DNA of 58,431 bases from Enterovirga sp. (GCF_028290205.1 NZ_JAQGKF010000230.1:1-58431), one strand, 5' to 3'. Positions 8,514 through 18,151 are shown, numbered from the stretch's first letter. The notes: generated by a model not told the origin, from the letters alone. Translations and numbers: made by a program.

Positions 8514-9800
8514 TCATGGCAGGGCTCCGATCAGCCGCCACCAGCCATACGCCACCGGCGCGGTCACGGCGAGCGACAGGAACCCGAGCGGGAGGGTGAT
8601 CCGGGCGGCGTCGGCCAGGCGGACGCGGCCCAGCTCGGCCGCCACCACGATCGGGGCGACCTGATAGGGCAGGAACACGACCGAGAAGCCGACAACCTGG
8701 ATCATCAGCACGGTGTGCAACGGCAGGCCGGTCGCGGCCGACAGGTCGCCGGCGAGGGCCGTAAACACCGCCGGGGCGCCGTTCGCCGTGGTGGTGAGCG
8801 ACAGAGCTGCCGCCATGCCGACCAGAGCCGCGAAGTTGCCTGCGGTCTGGCCGGGCTCGAGCGGCGCGGCCGCGAGCAGCAGGCGGCCGAGGGCGGCGGC
8901 GAGCCCCGTCTCGGTCATCACGGCCAGCAGGCCGAGCAGCGCTGCCACATAGAAACAGGTCTTGAACGAGATCACGCCGAAGCTGTCGGCCGGGAGCACG
9001 CCGACGCGCGGCAGCAGGCACACCACGGCCGAGGCCAAGCCGATCCAGGCCGGCTGGATGCCGTGCAGGCTGTCCGACATCCACAGCGCCAGCGTCACGA
9101 CCAGAATAGCTGCGAGCCGCCATTCGGGGCCCGTGAGGGGCGTCCTGCGCTGCTCCACCCCGCGCGGCCGCGGGCGCAGCCGGTCGGGGAAGATCCGGCA
9201 GACGAGGCCGATCAGGATCAGGCCGTTCACGACCGCCTGCCCGGGGGCGTGCAGCGCCAGATAGGGCAGATAGCGCAGCTGCACGCCGTAGAGCGTCTCG
9301 GCGGCGCCTGCCATGACGAGGTTCGGCACATTCGCGGGCAGGATCGCGGCGGACAGGATCGGCGTCGCGATGCCAACCGCGAGCACGGCCCCGATTCGGC
9401 CGGGCGACCCGGGCTCGAGGCCGAGTTCGTCAGCCATGGCCAGCACCACCGGGACCAGCAGCGCGATGCGGCCCATGTTGGACGGCATCACGAAGCCGAG
9501 CGCGAAGCTGAAGGCCACCAGGCCGGCGATGAAGACCGGATAGGACGAGGAGAGCGGACCGGCGAGGCCGCGGGCGAGCCGCGCGCCGAGGCCCGTTCGC
9601 GTCATGGCAACGCCGACGATCATGCCCGAGAGAACGAGCCAAAAGGCCGAGGAGGCGAAACCCGAGAAGATGGTGGCGGGCTTCGCCACCCCGGTCAGGG
9701 TCGCGCCCGCGAAGAAGCCGAGCGTGACCACGATCTCCGGAAGGAGACCGGTCGCCCAGAGCAGGATGGAGAAGCCGCCCAGCAGGGCTGCGGAAAGCAT
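8514..9800 (-). CDS. SLC13/DASS-type anion transporter
   Basis: Integral membrane protein of about 428 residues with 11-12 hydrophobic segments. It has the two-fold repeat of the divalent anion:sodium symporter (ArsB/NhaD/SLC13) superfamily, including [19 protein letters not shown] and a second half near [19 protein letters not shown], which resemble the paired SNT-type motifs that bind carboxylate and sodium. Substrates in the family are dicarboxylates, citrate or sulfate. The ATG at 9800 begins right before the first helix; a TTG at 9860 would add 20 polar residues. The stop is 91 bases upstream of sdhC on the same strand. A LysR gene is divergent, so it probably controls this transporter. 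A C4-dicarboxylate substrate would fit the SDH neighbour but is inference. Confidence 0.75.
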   Translation of the reverse strand: MLSAALLGGFSILLWATGLLPEIVVTLGFFAGATLTGVAKPATIFSGFASSAFWLVLSGMIVGVAMTRTGLGARLARGLAGPLSSSYPVFIAGLVAFSFALGFVMPSNMGRIALLVPVVLAMADELGLEPGSPGRIGAVLAVGIATPILSAAILPANVPNLVMAGAAETLYGVQLRYLPYLALHAPGQAVVNGLILIGLVCRIFPDRLRPRPRGVEQRRTPLTGPEWRLAAILVVTLALWMSDSLHGIQPAWIGLASAVVCLLPRVGVLPADSFGVISFKTCFYVAALLGLLAVMTETGLAAALGRLLLAAAPLEPGQTAGNFAALVGMAAALSLTTTANGAPAVFTALAGDLSAATGLPLHTVLMIQVVGFSVVFLPYQVAPIVVAAELGRVRLADAARITLPLGFLSLAVTAPVAYGWWRLIGALP

Positions 9801-9879
9801 GTCGGGGGCGATTCCGTTCGCGGTCCGCGAAGGCCATAGTGGTTTGCGCTTCCGTGGCAATCTGAAACTCGTCTAGGTT

Positions 9880-9900
9880 GCCTTCGTCGGAGGCGAAGGC
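9880..9900. promoter_or_regulatory. Candidate LysR operator (inverted repeat)
   Basis: GCCTTCG (9880-9886) and CGAAGGC (9894-9900) form a perfect 7-base inverted repeat with a 7-base spacer. It contains a T-N11-A core (T9884, A9896), the classical LysR box geometry. The site lies 14 bases before the lysR ATG and between the two divergent genes, so it fits autoregulation and control of the transporter. Confidence 0.5.
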
Positions 9901-9914
9901 CGACGGGAGCGACC

Positions 9915-10799
9915 ATGCATTTCGATCTGGTCGATCTGGGCCTCTTCCGGCACGTGGCCGAGGCGGGGTCGATCACGGCCGGGGCGGAGCGGGCGCATCT
10001 GGCGCTCGCGGCCGCTTCGACCCGGATCCGGGCCATGGAGGAGAGCCTCGGCGCGAAACTCCTGCTGCGCAGCCGCTCCGGCGCCAAGCCGACCCCGGCC
10101 GGCCGGGCGTTGCTGATCCACGCCCGGGCCATGCTGGCCCAGGCCGAGCGGCTGCGCGAGGATCTCGGAGCCTTCGCGGGCGGGCTCGCGGGCGAGATCC
10201 GCATCCTGTCGAACACCAACGCCCTGACCGAATTCCTGCCCGACCTGCTCGGCGCCTTTCTGGCCGAGCACCCCAACCTGTCGATCGACCTCGAGGAGCG
10301 GCTGTCTGACGAGATCGTCGGCCTGGTGGCCGAAGGGGCGGCCGAGATCGGCATCGTGGCCGGAACCGTGGACATGACCGGGCTCGAGGTGCACCCATTC
10401 CGCAGCGACCGCTTCGTCGTGGTGGCCCCGGCCCGGCATCCGGTCGCGGGCTGCACGTCGATCACCTTCGCCGAGGTGCTCGAGCAGGATTTCGTCGGGC
10501 TCGACCGGGCCAGCGCCCTGCAGCGCTTTCTGTCCGGCAAGGCGGCGCGGGCCGGCCGGCCGCTGCGCCTGCGGGTTCAGCTCCGCAGCTTCGACGCGGT
10601 GTGCCGGATGGTGGAGGCCGGCGTCGGCATCGGCATCGTGCCGGAGACCACGGCGCGGCTCGCCGCCAAGACCTCGATCCTGTCCGTGATCGAGCTCAAC
10701 GAGAGCTGGGCCGCCCGCGAGCTCGTCATTTGCGTGAAGTCGAGCCGCGCGCTCACCCCGTCGGCGCGCTCGCTGGTGGAGCTGTTGCGGGCCAGCTGA
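9915..10799 (+). CDS. LysR-family transcriptional regulator
   Basis: Protein of 294 residues, standard LysR length. The N-terminal winged helix-turn-helix spans about residues 4-62 (LVDLGLFRHVAEAGSITAGAE ... LGAKLLLRS; these are two separate stretches). The substrate-binding domain begins near residue 90 (GEIRILSNTNALTEFLPDLL) and covers the periplasmic-binding-protein-like fold. The ATG follows GGGAG by 7 bases. It is divergent from the SLC13-type transporter and is its likely regulator; the inducer is unknown. Confidence 0.88.
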   Translation: MHFDLVDLGLFRHVAEAGSITAGAERAHLALAAASTRIRAMEESLGAKLLLRSRSGAKPTPAGRALLIHARAMLAQAERLREDLGAFAGGLAGEIRILSNTNALTEFLPDLLGAFLAEHPNLSIDLEERLSDEIVGLVAEGAAEIGIVAGTVDMTGLEVHPFRSDRFVVVAPARHPVAGCTSITFAEVLEQDFVGLDRASALQRFLSGKAARAGRPLRLRVQLRSFDAVCRMVEAGVGIGIVPETTARLAAKTSILSVIELNESWAARELVICVKSSRALTPSARSLVELLRAS

Positions 10800-10811
10800 G
10801 GCCGCTCGGGT

Positions 10812-11219
10812 TCAGCCGACCCGGAAGGCGGCGTCCGGCTCGATCCCCATCCCGGTCACGAGGGCGTTGGTCTGGTTCGCCATGCCGACGATGGCCAGCA
10901 AGTGCCCGTGCTGGGCGTCCGTCATCCCCTTCGCCCGGGCGGCGGCGGTGTGGGAGTGGATGCAGTACTGGCAGCCATTGGTGATCGAGACCGCGATGTA
11001 GACGAGTTCGCAGGTCAGCGGATCGAGCGCCCCGGGCGCGATCATCACCCGCTTCAGGTCCTCCCAGACGCGCCTCAGGTTCTGGCGGTCGTTGGCGAGG
11101 GCGCGCCAGAAGTCGTTCACGAACTCCGATTTCCGGGTGGCCCGGATATCCGCGAACACCGCGCTCACCACGGGGTCGGCGGCCGCGTCGTCGTCGCTCC
11201 ACAGTCGAACCGTCGCCAT
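10812..11219 (-). CDS. AhpD-like/carboxymuconolactone decarboxylase-family protein
   Basis: Small all-helical protein of 135 residues. It has the alkylhydroperoxidase-like core CQYCIHSHTAAA with the redox CxxC pair and downstream His, and LVYIAVSITNG before it. Family members reduce peroxides using lipoylated or thiol partners or act as decarboxylases; the CxxC favours a thiol-redox role. The ATG at 11219 follows GGAGG by 6-7 bases. It is convergent with lysR (12 bases apart). Confidence 0.75.
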   Translation of the reverse strand: MATVRLWSDDDAAADPVVSAVFADIRATRKSEFVNDFWRALANDRQNLRRVWEDLKRVMIAPGALDPLTCELVYIAVSITNGCQYCIHSHTAAARAKGMTDAQHGHLLAIVGMANQTNALVTGMGIEPDAAFRVG

Positions 11220-11382
11220 GCCCTGCCTCCGGCGGTCAGCGCGGCAGCGCCGCCGCGTCGTCAAGATCGAGGATCACGGCCCGGTCGTGCAAGGCGTCTC
11301 CGCCCGGGAGGCGTCGCGTGCCGGATGCACCGGCCGCGGCGGACATCCTGCGACGACACCGCCGGATGCAGGATTCGCCGGC

Positions 11383-12267
11383 TCAGATCCCGGGTGCCGG
11401 CAGGCCGCGTCGGGCACAGGCCGCCTGGAGGGTGTTGGCCAGCAGACAGGCGATGGTCATCGGCCCGACCCCGCCCGGCACCGGCGTGATCGCGGCCGCG
11501 ACCTGACTCGCCTCCGCGAAAAGCACGTCGCCGACGAGGCGGCCCTTGCCGCCGGCGGGGTCCGGAACCCGGTTGATCCCGACATCGATCACGACCGCGC
11601 CAGGCTTGATCCAGTCCCCGCGGACCATCTCCGGCCGGCCGACCGCGGCGATCAGGATGTCGGCCCGCCGGCACACCGCCGGCAGGTCCCGGGTCCGGGA
11701 ATGCGCGACCGTGACCGTGCAGCTCTCGGCCAGCAGCAACTGGGCGACCGGCTTGCCGACGATGTTGGAGCGGCCCAGCACCACGGCCTCGAGCCCGGCG
11801 AGGTCAGGCAGCGCGGCCTTGGCGAGGCGCACGCAGCCCTGCGGCGTGCAGGGCACGAGCCCGGCCATCCCGGTCGCCAGCCGGCCGGCATTGACGGGGT
11901 GGAAGCCGTCCACGTCCTTGTCCGGGTCGATCGCCACCAGCACGCGGGCAGAGTCGATATGCGGCGGCAGGGGCAGTTGCACCAGGATGCCGTCGACCTC
12001 GGGGTCGCCGTTCAGGGTCCGTACCAGGTCCAGCAGGTCGTCTTCCGAGGTGGAGGCCGGGAGCACATGGTCGATCGACCGCATGCCGACCTCGACGGTC
12101 TGCCGCTTCTTGGACCCGACATAGACCGCGCTCGCCGGGTCGTCTCCGACCAGCACCACGGCGAGCCCGGGCCGAATACCGGCCGTGCCGAGCCGGGCCA
12201 CCTCGGCCGCGACCCGGCCGCGCAGGTCCGCGGCCAGTGCCGCTCCGTCCAGGCGATGGGCGGTCAT
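11383..12267 (-). CDS. folD: Bifunctional methylene-THF dehydrogenase/cyclohydrolase
   Basis: FolD, 294 residues, interconverts 5,10-methylene-THF and 10-formyl-THF with NADP. Visible motifs are [14 protein letters not shown] (catalytic Lys/Tyr region), [13 protein letters not shown] (QLPLP signature), VPCTPQGC, and the Rossmann segment [17 protein letters not shown]; the C-terminal [18 protein letters not shown] is also standard. It overlaps the upstream yggU-like gene by 4 bases (ATGA). Gene order yggT-yggU-folD on the minus strand implies one operon. Confidence 0.96.
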   Translation of the reverse strand: MTAHRLDGAALAADLRGRVAAEVARLGTAGIRPGLAVVLVGDDPASAVYVGSKKRQTVEVGMRSIDHVLPASTSEDDLLDLVRTLNGDPEVDGILVQLPLPPHIDSARVLVAIDPDKDVDGFHPVNAGRLATGMAGLVPCTPQGCVRLAKAALPDLAGLEAVVLGRSNIVGKPVAQLLLAESCTVTVAHSRTRDLPAVCRRADILIAAVGRPEMVRGDWIKPGAVVIDVGINRVPDPAGGKGRLVGDVLFAEASQVAAAITPVPGGVGPMTIACLLANTLQAACARRGLPAPGI

Positions 12268-12575
12268 GCTGCAACGATCTCCAACAGGCGGCGACCCAGA
12301 ATGGACGGCTCGCCTCGGAGCTCGAACACTTTCGCCCGGGATGTGGCGCCGGAGGCGAGCCGCACAGCCGAGGCCGGCAGGTCGAGGCTCCGGGCCAGGA
12401 GCCGACGGGCGGCCTCGTTTGCAGCGCCTGCCTCGGGCGCGGTGCGGACGCGCAGCTTCAGATGCGCCGATCCGTCCGCCGCCAACGCCACGCCGTCCAG
12501 GCGGTCGCAGCCGCCGCGCGGCGTCACGCGGATCCGCAGCGACACGCCACCTTCAACCTCACGCCACGCCCTCAT
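12264..12575 (-). CDS. DUF167 (YggU) family protein
   Basis: Protein of 103 residues of the YggU/DUF167 family, small basic alpha/beta proteins of unknown function. The family pattern [15 protein letters not shown] ... [20 protein letters not shown] ... [16 protein letters not shown] is clear (separate stretches). YggU genes often follow yggT in proteobacteria, as here. The start at 12575 is 6 bases after the yggT stop, and the end overlaps folD. Confidence 0.85.
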   Translation of the reverse strand: MRAWREVEGGVSLRIRVTPRGGCDRLDGVALAADGSAHLKLRVRTAPEAGAANEAARRLLARSLDLPASAVRLASGATSRAKVFELRGEPSILGRRLLEIVAA

Positions 12576-12580
12576 GCCGG

Positions 12581-12871
12581 TCAGATCACGGCCGGATAGA
12601 GGTAGAGCTGGATCACGCGCTGGATGAAGAAGATAAGCAGAATCAGAATGATGGGCGAGATGTCGATCCCGCCGAGATGGGGCAACAGGCTGCGGATGGG
12701 CCGGAGCACCGGCTCGGTGATCTGGAAGAGGAAGTTCCAGATCGTCCGCACCACGTCGTTGCGAACGTTGACCACGTTGAAGGCCACCAGCCAGCTCAGC
12801 ACGGCGTGCGCGATCAGCAGCCACACATACAGCTGCAACGCCAGCAGGATGACGTCGAGAAGAGCGCGCAT
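12581..12871 (-). CDS. YggT-family membrane protein
   Basis: Small membrane protein of 96 residues with two hydrophobic segments: residues about 5-25, and about 70-90. The middle loop contains [24 protein letters not shown], the YggT signature (first 20: [20 protein letters not shown]). The family is linked to osmotic tolerance and cell-envelope or division-site organisation but has no defined enzymatic role. It is first in yggT-yggU-folD. A 225-base non-coding stretch separates it from the divergent DUF2147 gene. Confidence 0.88.
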   Translation of the reverse strand: MRALLDVILLALQLYVWLLIAHAVLSWLVAFNVVNVRNDVVRTIWNFLFQITEPVLRPIRSLLPHLGGIDISPIILILLIFFIQRVIQLYLYPAVI

Positions 12872-13096
12872 GTGATCCGGACGTGGAGCGGGAGAGGAAG
12901 TCTGGCCCGGGATGTAGCCGCCGCCTCCGCGCGCGACAACCCGGCCCCGCCGCGATCGGGGAGGGCGTTCAGAGACGCACCGAGCGTGGCAGACCGGACG
13001 GTCGCTGCCGATTCACCTCCGGACGGGACTTCGCCATCATCTCGTTTCATTCCTTCGGCTTCCCTGCGGCGTGCGTCCCTCACCCGCGAGACCGGC

Positions 13097-13654
13097 ATGC
13101 GATTTCGGCTGCTCACCTGGCCCATCCTCATCGGGACAGCCCTGCCCGGCGCCGTCGCCGAGGCCGCGCCCCGGGATCCGACCGGGGTTTGGCTCGTGCA
13201 GGACCGGCGGGCGCGGGTGCGGGTGGAGAAATGCGGCCCCGCCCAGGATCAGCTGTGCGCCTTCGTCGTGTGGCTCCCGTCGGGGGACAAGAACCCCACG
13301 GTCGACGCCAACAACCCCGACCCGAAGAAGGCGACCCGCCCCATCCTCGGCCACCAGATCATGCTCGGCCTCAAGGCCGAGGATGACCGCTACGAGGGGC
13401 TTATCTACAATGCCGATGACGGCCGCAGTTACGACGTGACGGTTTGGCTGGAGCGGCCTGGGAACTTGAAGGTCAAGGGCTGCCTGCTCAGCTTCCTGTG
13501 CAGCACCGAGACCTGGACGAGCGTGTCCGACGTGGCTACCGGTCAGCTGACCGCAGCCACCGGCGCCCCGGGCGGTCCGACGCCCGATCCCGAATGGGCC
13601 GTCAAGCCGAGTCCGGCCGGCGCCCCGGGGCGGGACGCCAAACCCCGCCTCTGA
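13097..13654 (+). CDS. DUF2147 exported protein
   Basis: Periplasmic protein of 185 residues with a cleavable signal peptide ending near AEAAPRD. The DUF2147 core follows: DPTGVWLVQDRRARVRVEKC ... CAFVVWL ... DANNPDPKKATRPILGHQIM ... YNADDGRSYDVTVWLE ... LKVKGCLLSFLCSTETWT (separate stretches). The fold is a lipocalin-like beta barrel of unknown ligand. An Ala/Gly/Pro-rich tail ends the protein. The ATG at 13097 was chosen because it begins the signal peptide. Confidence 0.8.
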   Translation: MRFRLLTWPILIGTALPGAVAEAAPRDPTGVWLVQDRRARVRVEKCGPAQDQLCAFVVWLPSGDKNPTVDANNPDPKKATRPILGHQIMLGLKAEDDRYEGLIYNADDGRSYDVTVWLERPGNLKVKGCLLSFLCSTETWTSVSDVATGQLTAATGAPGGPTPDPEWAVKPSPAGAPGRDAKPRL

Positions 13655-13727
13655 CCCCTCGCCGCACCGGAGCTCCCGGGACCTCACGTTCGCGTGACCG
13701 GACCCGAGCCCCGCGGCCTGCCAAGGA

Positions 13728-16409
13728 TTGAGTTCGTTGCGCCCCGACCCGATGCCCGACCAGCCTGTCTCCTCCCCGGACAGGACCGCCCTGCCGCCCG
13801 TCCCGGCGAGTGATCCGAGCTTCATGGCGGTGCGGCTGGCCGAGATGGCCGTGCGCCGGCCCTGGCTCGTGATCCTCGTTTCGCTGCTGCTGTCCGTGGC
13901 CGGGCTCTATGTCACGGCCACGCGCTTCGCGATCACTACCGAGACCGACCAGCTGCTCCACACGGAGGACGCCTGGGCCAAGCACAAGATGGCCTACGAG
14001 AAGGCCTTCCCCCAATTCACGAAATCCATCGTGGCGGTGATCGACGGCGACACCCCCGAACTCGCCGAAGCCGCGGCAGCGCGTCTCACGGCGGCACTCG
14101 CCGAGCCCGCGCACCCGGCCATTCGCCGCGCCTGGCGTCCTGACGGCGGCCCGTGGTTCGATCGCCACGGCCTGCTCCTGCTGCCCGTCGACCAGGTCAG
14201 GAGCACGACGGAGGCGCTGAAACAGCAATCGGGGACGCTGCTCGGGCTGTCGGGGGACCCGACGCTGCGAGGCCTCCTGCGGCTGATCCAGGCCGGAGCA
14301 CAGCAGGGCGAACTCGAGAACCAGGGCAGCTTCGTGGACCGGCTCGGCGACGTGGTCGAGCGCGTGCTCCGCGGTGAGCGGGCCAGCCTCTCATGGCAGA
14401 CCTTGATGTCGGGCCGGCCGGTCGAGCCGCGCGAGTTGCGGCGCTTCGTGCTGGTGGACCCCGTCCTCGACTTCAAGGCGCTTGAGCCGGCCGCGGTGGC
14501 GACGGCCCGCATCCGCAGCGCCGCCGTCGAGCTCGGCCTCGTTCCCGAACGGGGCGTGCGGGTGCGGCTGACGGGCGCGGCGCCTCTCGCCGATGAGGAA
14601 TTCGCCACTGTCCGGGACGGGGCGCCCCTCCATCTCGGCCTGACCGTGATCGCGATCGCCGTCATCCTCTACCTCGCCCTGAAATCGGGCCGCGTGATCT
14701 TCGCGGTGCTGGCCACCACCGCGGCCGGCCTCGTCATCACCATCGCGGCCGGCCTGCTGATGGTCGGCCGGTTCAACGTGATCTCGGTCGCGGTGGCTGC
14801 CCTGTTCCTGGGACTGGGAGTGGATTTCGGCATCCAGGTGGCCGTCCGCTACCGGGACGAGCGGCACAAGCTCGACCACATCGGCAATGCCGTCCGGCTC
14901 ACCGCGCGCGGCATCGGCTGGTCCCTAACCCTCGCCGCCCTGTCCTTGCTGGCGGGCTTCTTCTCGTTCCTGCCGACCTCGTTCCGGGGCGTGTCGGAAC
15001 TCGGGCTGATCACCGGCGTCGGCATGATCATCGCCTTCGTCCTGAGCCTCACCCTGCTGCCCGCTCTGATCGTGGTGCTCCGCCCCGGAGGGGAGCCGGA
15101 CACCGTCGAGAGCCCGGCGCTCGCCGTGGTCGATCACTGGATCCTGCGCCACCGCAAGGCCGTGATCGTGGCCTCCTCGGCCCTGGTCGTGGCCGGGCTG
15201 CCGCTGTTGTTCCGGCTCGAATTCGATGCGAACCCGATGCATCTGCGCAGCGAAAAGACGGAGGGCGTGGCGACCTTTCTCGACCTGACGCGGCAGAAGG
15301 GCCAGACGCCGAACACGCTGACCGTGCTGGCCCCGTCCGTGGATGCCATCCCCACTCTGTCGGAGCGGCTCGCCGCCCTCCCCGAGGTCGCCCAGGTCGT
15401 GTCCGTGCTGACCTTTGTGCCCGAGCGGCAGGAGGAGAAGCTCGCGCTCGTGAAGGGAGCAGCGGAGGAATATGAGGCGCTGCTCGATCCGCAGCAGCCG
15501 GAACCGGCCCCCGCCCCGACCGATCAGGAACTCGTCGAGGCGCTCCGCACCGCGGCCGGCGCGCTCAGCAAGGCCGGCCCGGCCGGCGGCCCAAACGCGC
15601 GCCTCGCCGACGCCCTCTCCCGGCTGGCCGAGGCCGGGCCGGACCGGCGCGAGGCGGCCGCGCAGGCCCTGGTCGGCGGCCTGCCGGCCCTCTTTGATCG
15701 GGTCAGGTCCATCCTGTCCCCTGAGCCGGTGACGGTGGCGACGCTGCCGGCCCAGCTCCGACGCGACTGGGTCACGCCCGAGGGGCAGGCCCGGATCGAG
15801 GTCTCGCCGGCGGGCGACGCCAATGACAACGCCGTCCTGGAACGGTTCAGCGAGGCGGTCAGGACCGTGTCGCCGGCCACCTCGGGTCCGCCGATCGACG
15901 TGGTGGAAGCCGGCCGCATCATCGTGAAGGCCTTTGTGGTCGCGGGCGCGCTGGCGCTGGCCGCCATCTTCCTGATGCTGACCCTGGCTCTGCGCCGGCC
16001 CATGGACGTGGCCCTCACGCTCGGTCCGCTGGTGATCGCCACGATCCTGACGCTGGAGGCCGCCTACCTGATCGGGATGCCGCTCAATCTCGCCAACATC
16101 ATCGCGCTGCCGCTGATGCTGGCCGTGGGTGTGAACTTCCACATCTACTACATGATCGCCTGGCGGAACGGGGTCTCCGACATGCTGGCCTCGAGCCTGA
16201 CGCGCGCGATCTTCTATTCGGCACTTGTCACCGGGATCGCCTTCGGCAGCCTGTGGCTGTCGAACCATCCGGGCACGGCCAGCATGGGCAAGCTGCTCAC
16301 CATCTCGCTCGTCTTCACGCTCCTGGCCGCCTTCGTGATCGTGCCGGCCTTCCTGGGCCCGCCGAGGCCGCAGACGAGCCCCGACCCCGAACACGTCCGC
16401 AAGAGTTGA
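13728..16409 (+). CDS. hpnN: Hopanoid-associated RND transporter HpnN
   Basis: RND/MMPL-type inner-membrane transporter of about 893 residues with 12 transmembrane helices in two halves, each with one helix followed by a large periplasmic domain and then five helices. The N-terminus reads RRPWLVILVSLLLSVAGLYV, and the second half restarts at HWILRHRKAVIVASSALVVA. In Rhodopseudomonas and Burkholderia HpnN moves hopanoids to the outer membrane. The neighbour hpnP supports this reading over a generic MMPL exporter. The start is ambiguous: TTG at 13728 abuts AAGGA, TTG at 13737 has better spacing, and an ATG lies at 13752. Gln/Ala-rich segments near residues 590-640 make the second periplasmic domain locally low complexity. 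Confidence 0.88.
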   Translation: MSSLRPDPMPDQPVSSPDRTALPPVPASDPSFMAVRLAEMAVRRPWLVILVSLLLSVAGLYVTATRFAITTETDQLLHTEDAWAKHKMAYEKAFPQFTKSIVAVIDGDTPELAEAAAARLTAALAEPAHPAIRRAWRPDGGPWFDRHGLLLLPVDQVRSTTEALKQQSGTLLGLSGDPTLRGLLRLIQAGAQQGELENQGSFVDRLGDVVERVLRGERASLSWQTLMSGRPVEPRELRRFVLVDPVLDFKALEPAAVATARIRSAAVELGLVPERGVRVRLTGAAPLADEEFATVRDGAPLHLGLTVIAIAVILYLALKSGRVIFAVLATTAAGLVITIAAGLLMVGRFNVISVAVAALFLGLGVDFGIQVAVRYRDERHKLDHIGNAVRLTARGIGWSLTLAALSLLAGFFSFLPTSFRGVSELGLITGVGMIIAFVLSLTLLPALIVVLRPGGEPDTVESPALAVVDHWILRHRKAVIVASSALVVAGLPLLFRLEFDANPMHLRSEKTEGVATFLDLTRQKGQTPNTLTVLAPSVDAIPTLSERLAALPEVAQVVSVLTFVPERQEEKLALVKGAAEEYEALLDPQQPEPAPAPTDQELVEALRTAAGALSKAGPAGGPNARLADALSRLAEAGPDRREAAAQALVGGLPALFDRVRSILSPEPVTVATLPAQLRRDWVTPEGQARIEVSPAGDANDNAVLERFSEAVRTVSPATSGPPIDVVEAGRIIVKAFVVAGALALAAIFLMLTLALRRPMDVALTLGPLVIATILTLEAAYLIGMPLNLANIIALPLMLAVGVNFHIYYMIAWRNGVSDMLASSLTRAIFYSALVTGIAFGSLWLSNHPGTASMGKLLTISLVFTLLAAFVIVPAFLGPPRPQTSPDPEHVRKS

Positions 16410-16499
16410 AGAGGCACCGGCGCTACACGGAGTCGTCCGATCTCGTGTACACTCGGGGCGCGGGGCGATTCACGCTGCGACGTGGGAGGGAGAGGCTTC

Positions 16500-18140
16500 T
16501 TGCGCTGTCCGATCCGGGTAGTGAACGTTCGGCGCATTCTGTGCCTGTTTCCTGCTTACACCCCCTCCTTCGGGACCTTCTCGCACGCCTATCCCCTGAT
16601 GGGGGGCGTGAAGGCTTTCATGCCGCCGCAGGGCCTGTTGCTGATCGCGGCCTACCTGCCGGAGAGCTGGCCCGTCCGCTTCGTCGACGAGAACATCGCC
16701 CCGGCCACAGCCCAGGATTTCGCCTGGGCTGACGCCGTCCTGGTCAGCGGCATGCATGTGCAGGCGCCCCAGATGAAGGACATCCGGGAGCGGGCGGCCG
16801 CGGCCGGCAAGGTGACGGTGCTGGGAGGCCCCTCGGCCTCGGGCGCACCCGACTGGTACGGGGATTTCGACTACCTTCACGTCGGCGAGATGGGCGACGC
16901 CACAGACGAACTGGTCCGCAGGCTGGACGAGAGCTGCGCCCGCCCGCCCGCCCAAGTGAGGTTCGAGACCCGCGAGCGCCTGCCCCTCGCGGACTTCCCG
17001 GTGCCCGCCTACGATCGGGTGCCGCTTCGGCGATACCTGATCGGCAGCCTCCAATTCTCATCGGGCTGCCCGTATCGCTGCGAGTTCTGCGACATTCCGG
17101 CGCTCTATGGCCGGCAGCCGCGGCTCAAAACCCCCGAGCAGCTCTGCGCTGAACTCGACACCATCATCGCCCAGCCGGTCCGGCCGGCCGTGGTCTATTT
17201 CGTCGACGACAACTTCATCGGCAACCGCAAGGCGACGCGCGAGATGCTGCCGCACGTCGTGGCCTGGCAGAAGCGCAACGGCTACCCGCTCCAGCTCGCC
17301 TGCGAGGCGACGCTCAACCTCGCCCAGCAGCCGGAGATCCTGGCGCTCATGCGCGAGGCCAACTTCATCACCGTCTTCGTTGGCATCGAAACGCCGGACG
17401 CGGACGCCCTGAAGCAGATGGACAAGGGCCACAACGCCAAGCTGCCAATCCTCGACTCCATCGCCACCCTGAACAGCTACGGGCTCGAGGTCACCTCGGG
17501 CATCATCCTGGGCCTGGACAGCGACAGTGCCGAAAGCGAACTCCGCCTGCGCGAGTTCGTGGACGCCTCGAACGTGCCGGTGCTGACCATCAATCTGCTT
17601 CAGGCCCTGCCCCGCACACCGCTCTGGGAGCGCCTGGAACGGGCCGACCGGCTGGACCATGACCCGGCGCGGGAATCGAACGTGCGCTTCACCCGCCCCT
17701 ACGGCGAGGTTTTGGCGGCCTGGCGGCGGCTGATCGCGCATGCCTACACGCCCGAGCGGCTCTTCAACCGCTTCGTCCACCAGATGGACGCCACCTACGC
17801 CCATCGCATCCGGACGCCTGTCCGGACGCAGCTCACGCTGACCAACCTGCGCCGCGCGCTGGTGCTCGGCGCCAACATCACGGTCCGGGTCGGCTTCCTG
17901 TCGGATTACCGGCGCGTGTTCTGGCGCGCCGTCCGGGAGGCCGTGAAGCGCCGGCAGATCGAGGCCTTCTTCAACATGGGCTTCGTTGCCCACCACATGA
18001 TCCGCTTCACGGCCGAAGCGCTCGCCGGACAGCAGAATGCGTCGTTCTACGCGGTGCGGACGGAGGCAGGCGGCAGCGCGATCAACGACGGCCGCAAGCG
18101 CCGCTCCTGGCGCAGCCTCGGCCTGAAACGTGCCGCCTGA
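16500..18140 (+). CDS. hpnP: Hopanoid C-2 methyltransferase (B12-binding radical SAM)
   Basis: Cobalamin-binding radical SAM methylase of about 546 residues. The B12-binding domain occupies roughly residues 10-130 (RRILCLFPAYTPSFGTFSHA, then ADAVLVSGMH and VTVLGGPSASG). The radical SAM cluster CPYRCEFC (C190, C194, C197) follows, then YFVDDNFIGNRKATREMLPH and VFVGIETPD. These segments and the overall length match HpnP, which methylates the hopanoid A-ring at C-2 to give 2-methylhopanoids. Placement 90 bases after hpnN agrees. TTG at 16500 was chosen because GGGAGGGAGAGG ends 4 bases before it; GTG at 16482 overlaps that ribosome site, and GTG at 16521 is also possible. Confidence 0.88.
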   Translation: MRCPIRVVNVRRILCLFPAYTPSFGTFSHAYPLMGGVKAFMPPQGLLLIAAYLPESWPVRFVDENIAPATAQDFAWADAVLVSGMHVQAPQMKDIRERAAAAGKVTVLGGPSASGAPDWYGDFDYLHVGEMGDATDELVRRLDESCARPPAQVRFETRERLPLADFPVPAYDRVPLRRYLIGSLQFSSGCPYRCEFCDIPALYGRQPRLKTPEQLCAELDTIIAQPVRPAVVYFVDDNFIGNRKATREMLPHVVAWQKRNGYPLQLACEATLNLAQQPEILALMREANFITVFVGIETPDADALKQMDKGHNAKLPILDSIATLNSYGLEVTSGIILGLDSDSAESELRLREFVDASNVPVLTINLLQALPRTPLWERLERADRLDHDPARESNVRFTRPYGEVLAAWRRLIAHAYTPERLFNRFVHQMDATYAHRIRTPVRTQLTLTNLRRALVLGANITVRVGFLSDYRRVFWRAVREAVKRRQIEAFFNMGFVAHHMIRFTAEALAGQQNASFYAVRTEAGGSAINDGRKRRSWRSLGLKRAA

Positions 18141-18151
18141 TCATCCCCGCG

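Noticed and set aside
11220-11382. Hairpin ATCCTGC/GCAGGAT and a repeated GCCGGATGCA after folD as a terminator
   Set aside because: The stem is only 7 bp with a long loop and no T-tract, so I could not support it as a terminator.
12872-13096. Small gene or RNA in the 225-base yggT-DUF2147 gap
   Set aside because: No ribosome site with a coding-like frame, no stable tRNA-like folding and no promoter consensus could be identified; it is probably a divergent promoter region.
13037-13825. Long antisense open frame over the DUF2147 gene
   Set aside because: It is a GC-driven shadow, rich in Gly, Arg and Pro with no domain. The plus-strand gene has a signal peptide and a family match.
16410-16499. 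Possible EcfG promoter or cobalamin/SAM riboswitch upstream of hpnP
   Set aside because: No GGAAC-N16/17-CGTT pattern is present in this 90-base stretch, and it is too short and lacks the conserved boxes of a cobalamin riboswitch. The palindrome GTGTACAC is only 8 bases.
16482-16499. GTG start for hpnP at 16482
   Set aside because: This codon overlaps the GGGAGGGAGAGG ribosome site that serves the TTG at 16500, and known HpnP proteins begin close to the RRILCLFP segment.
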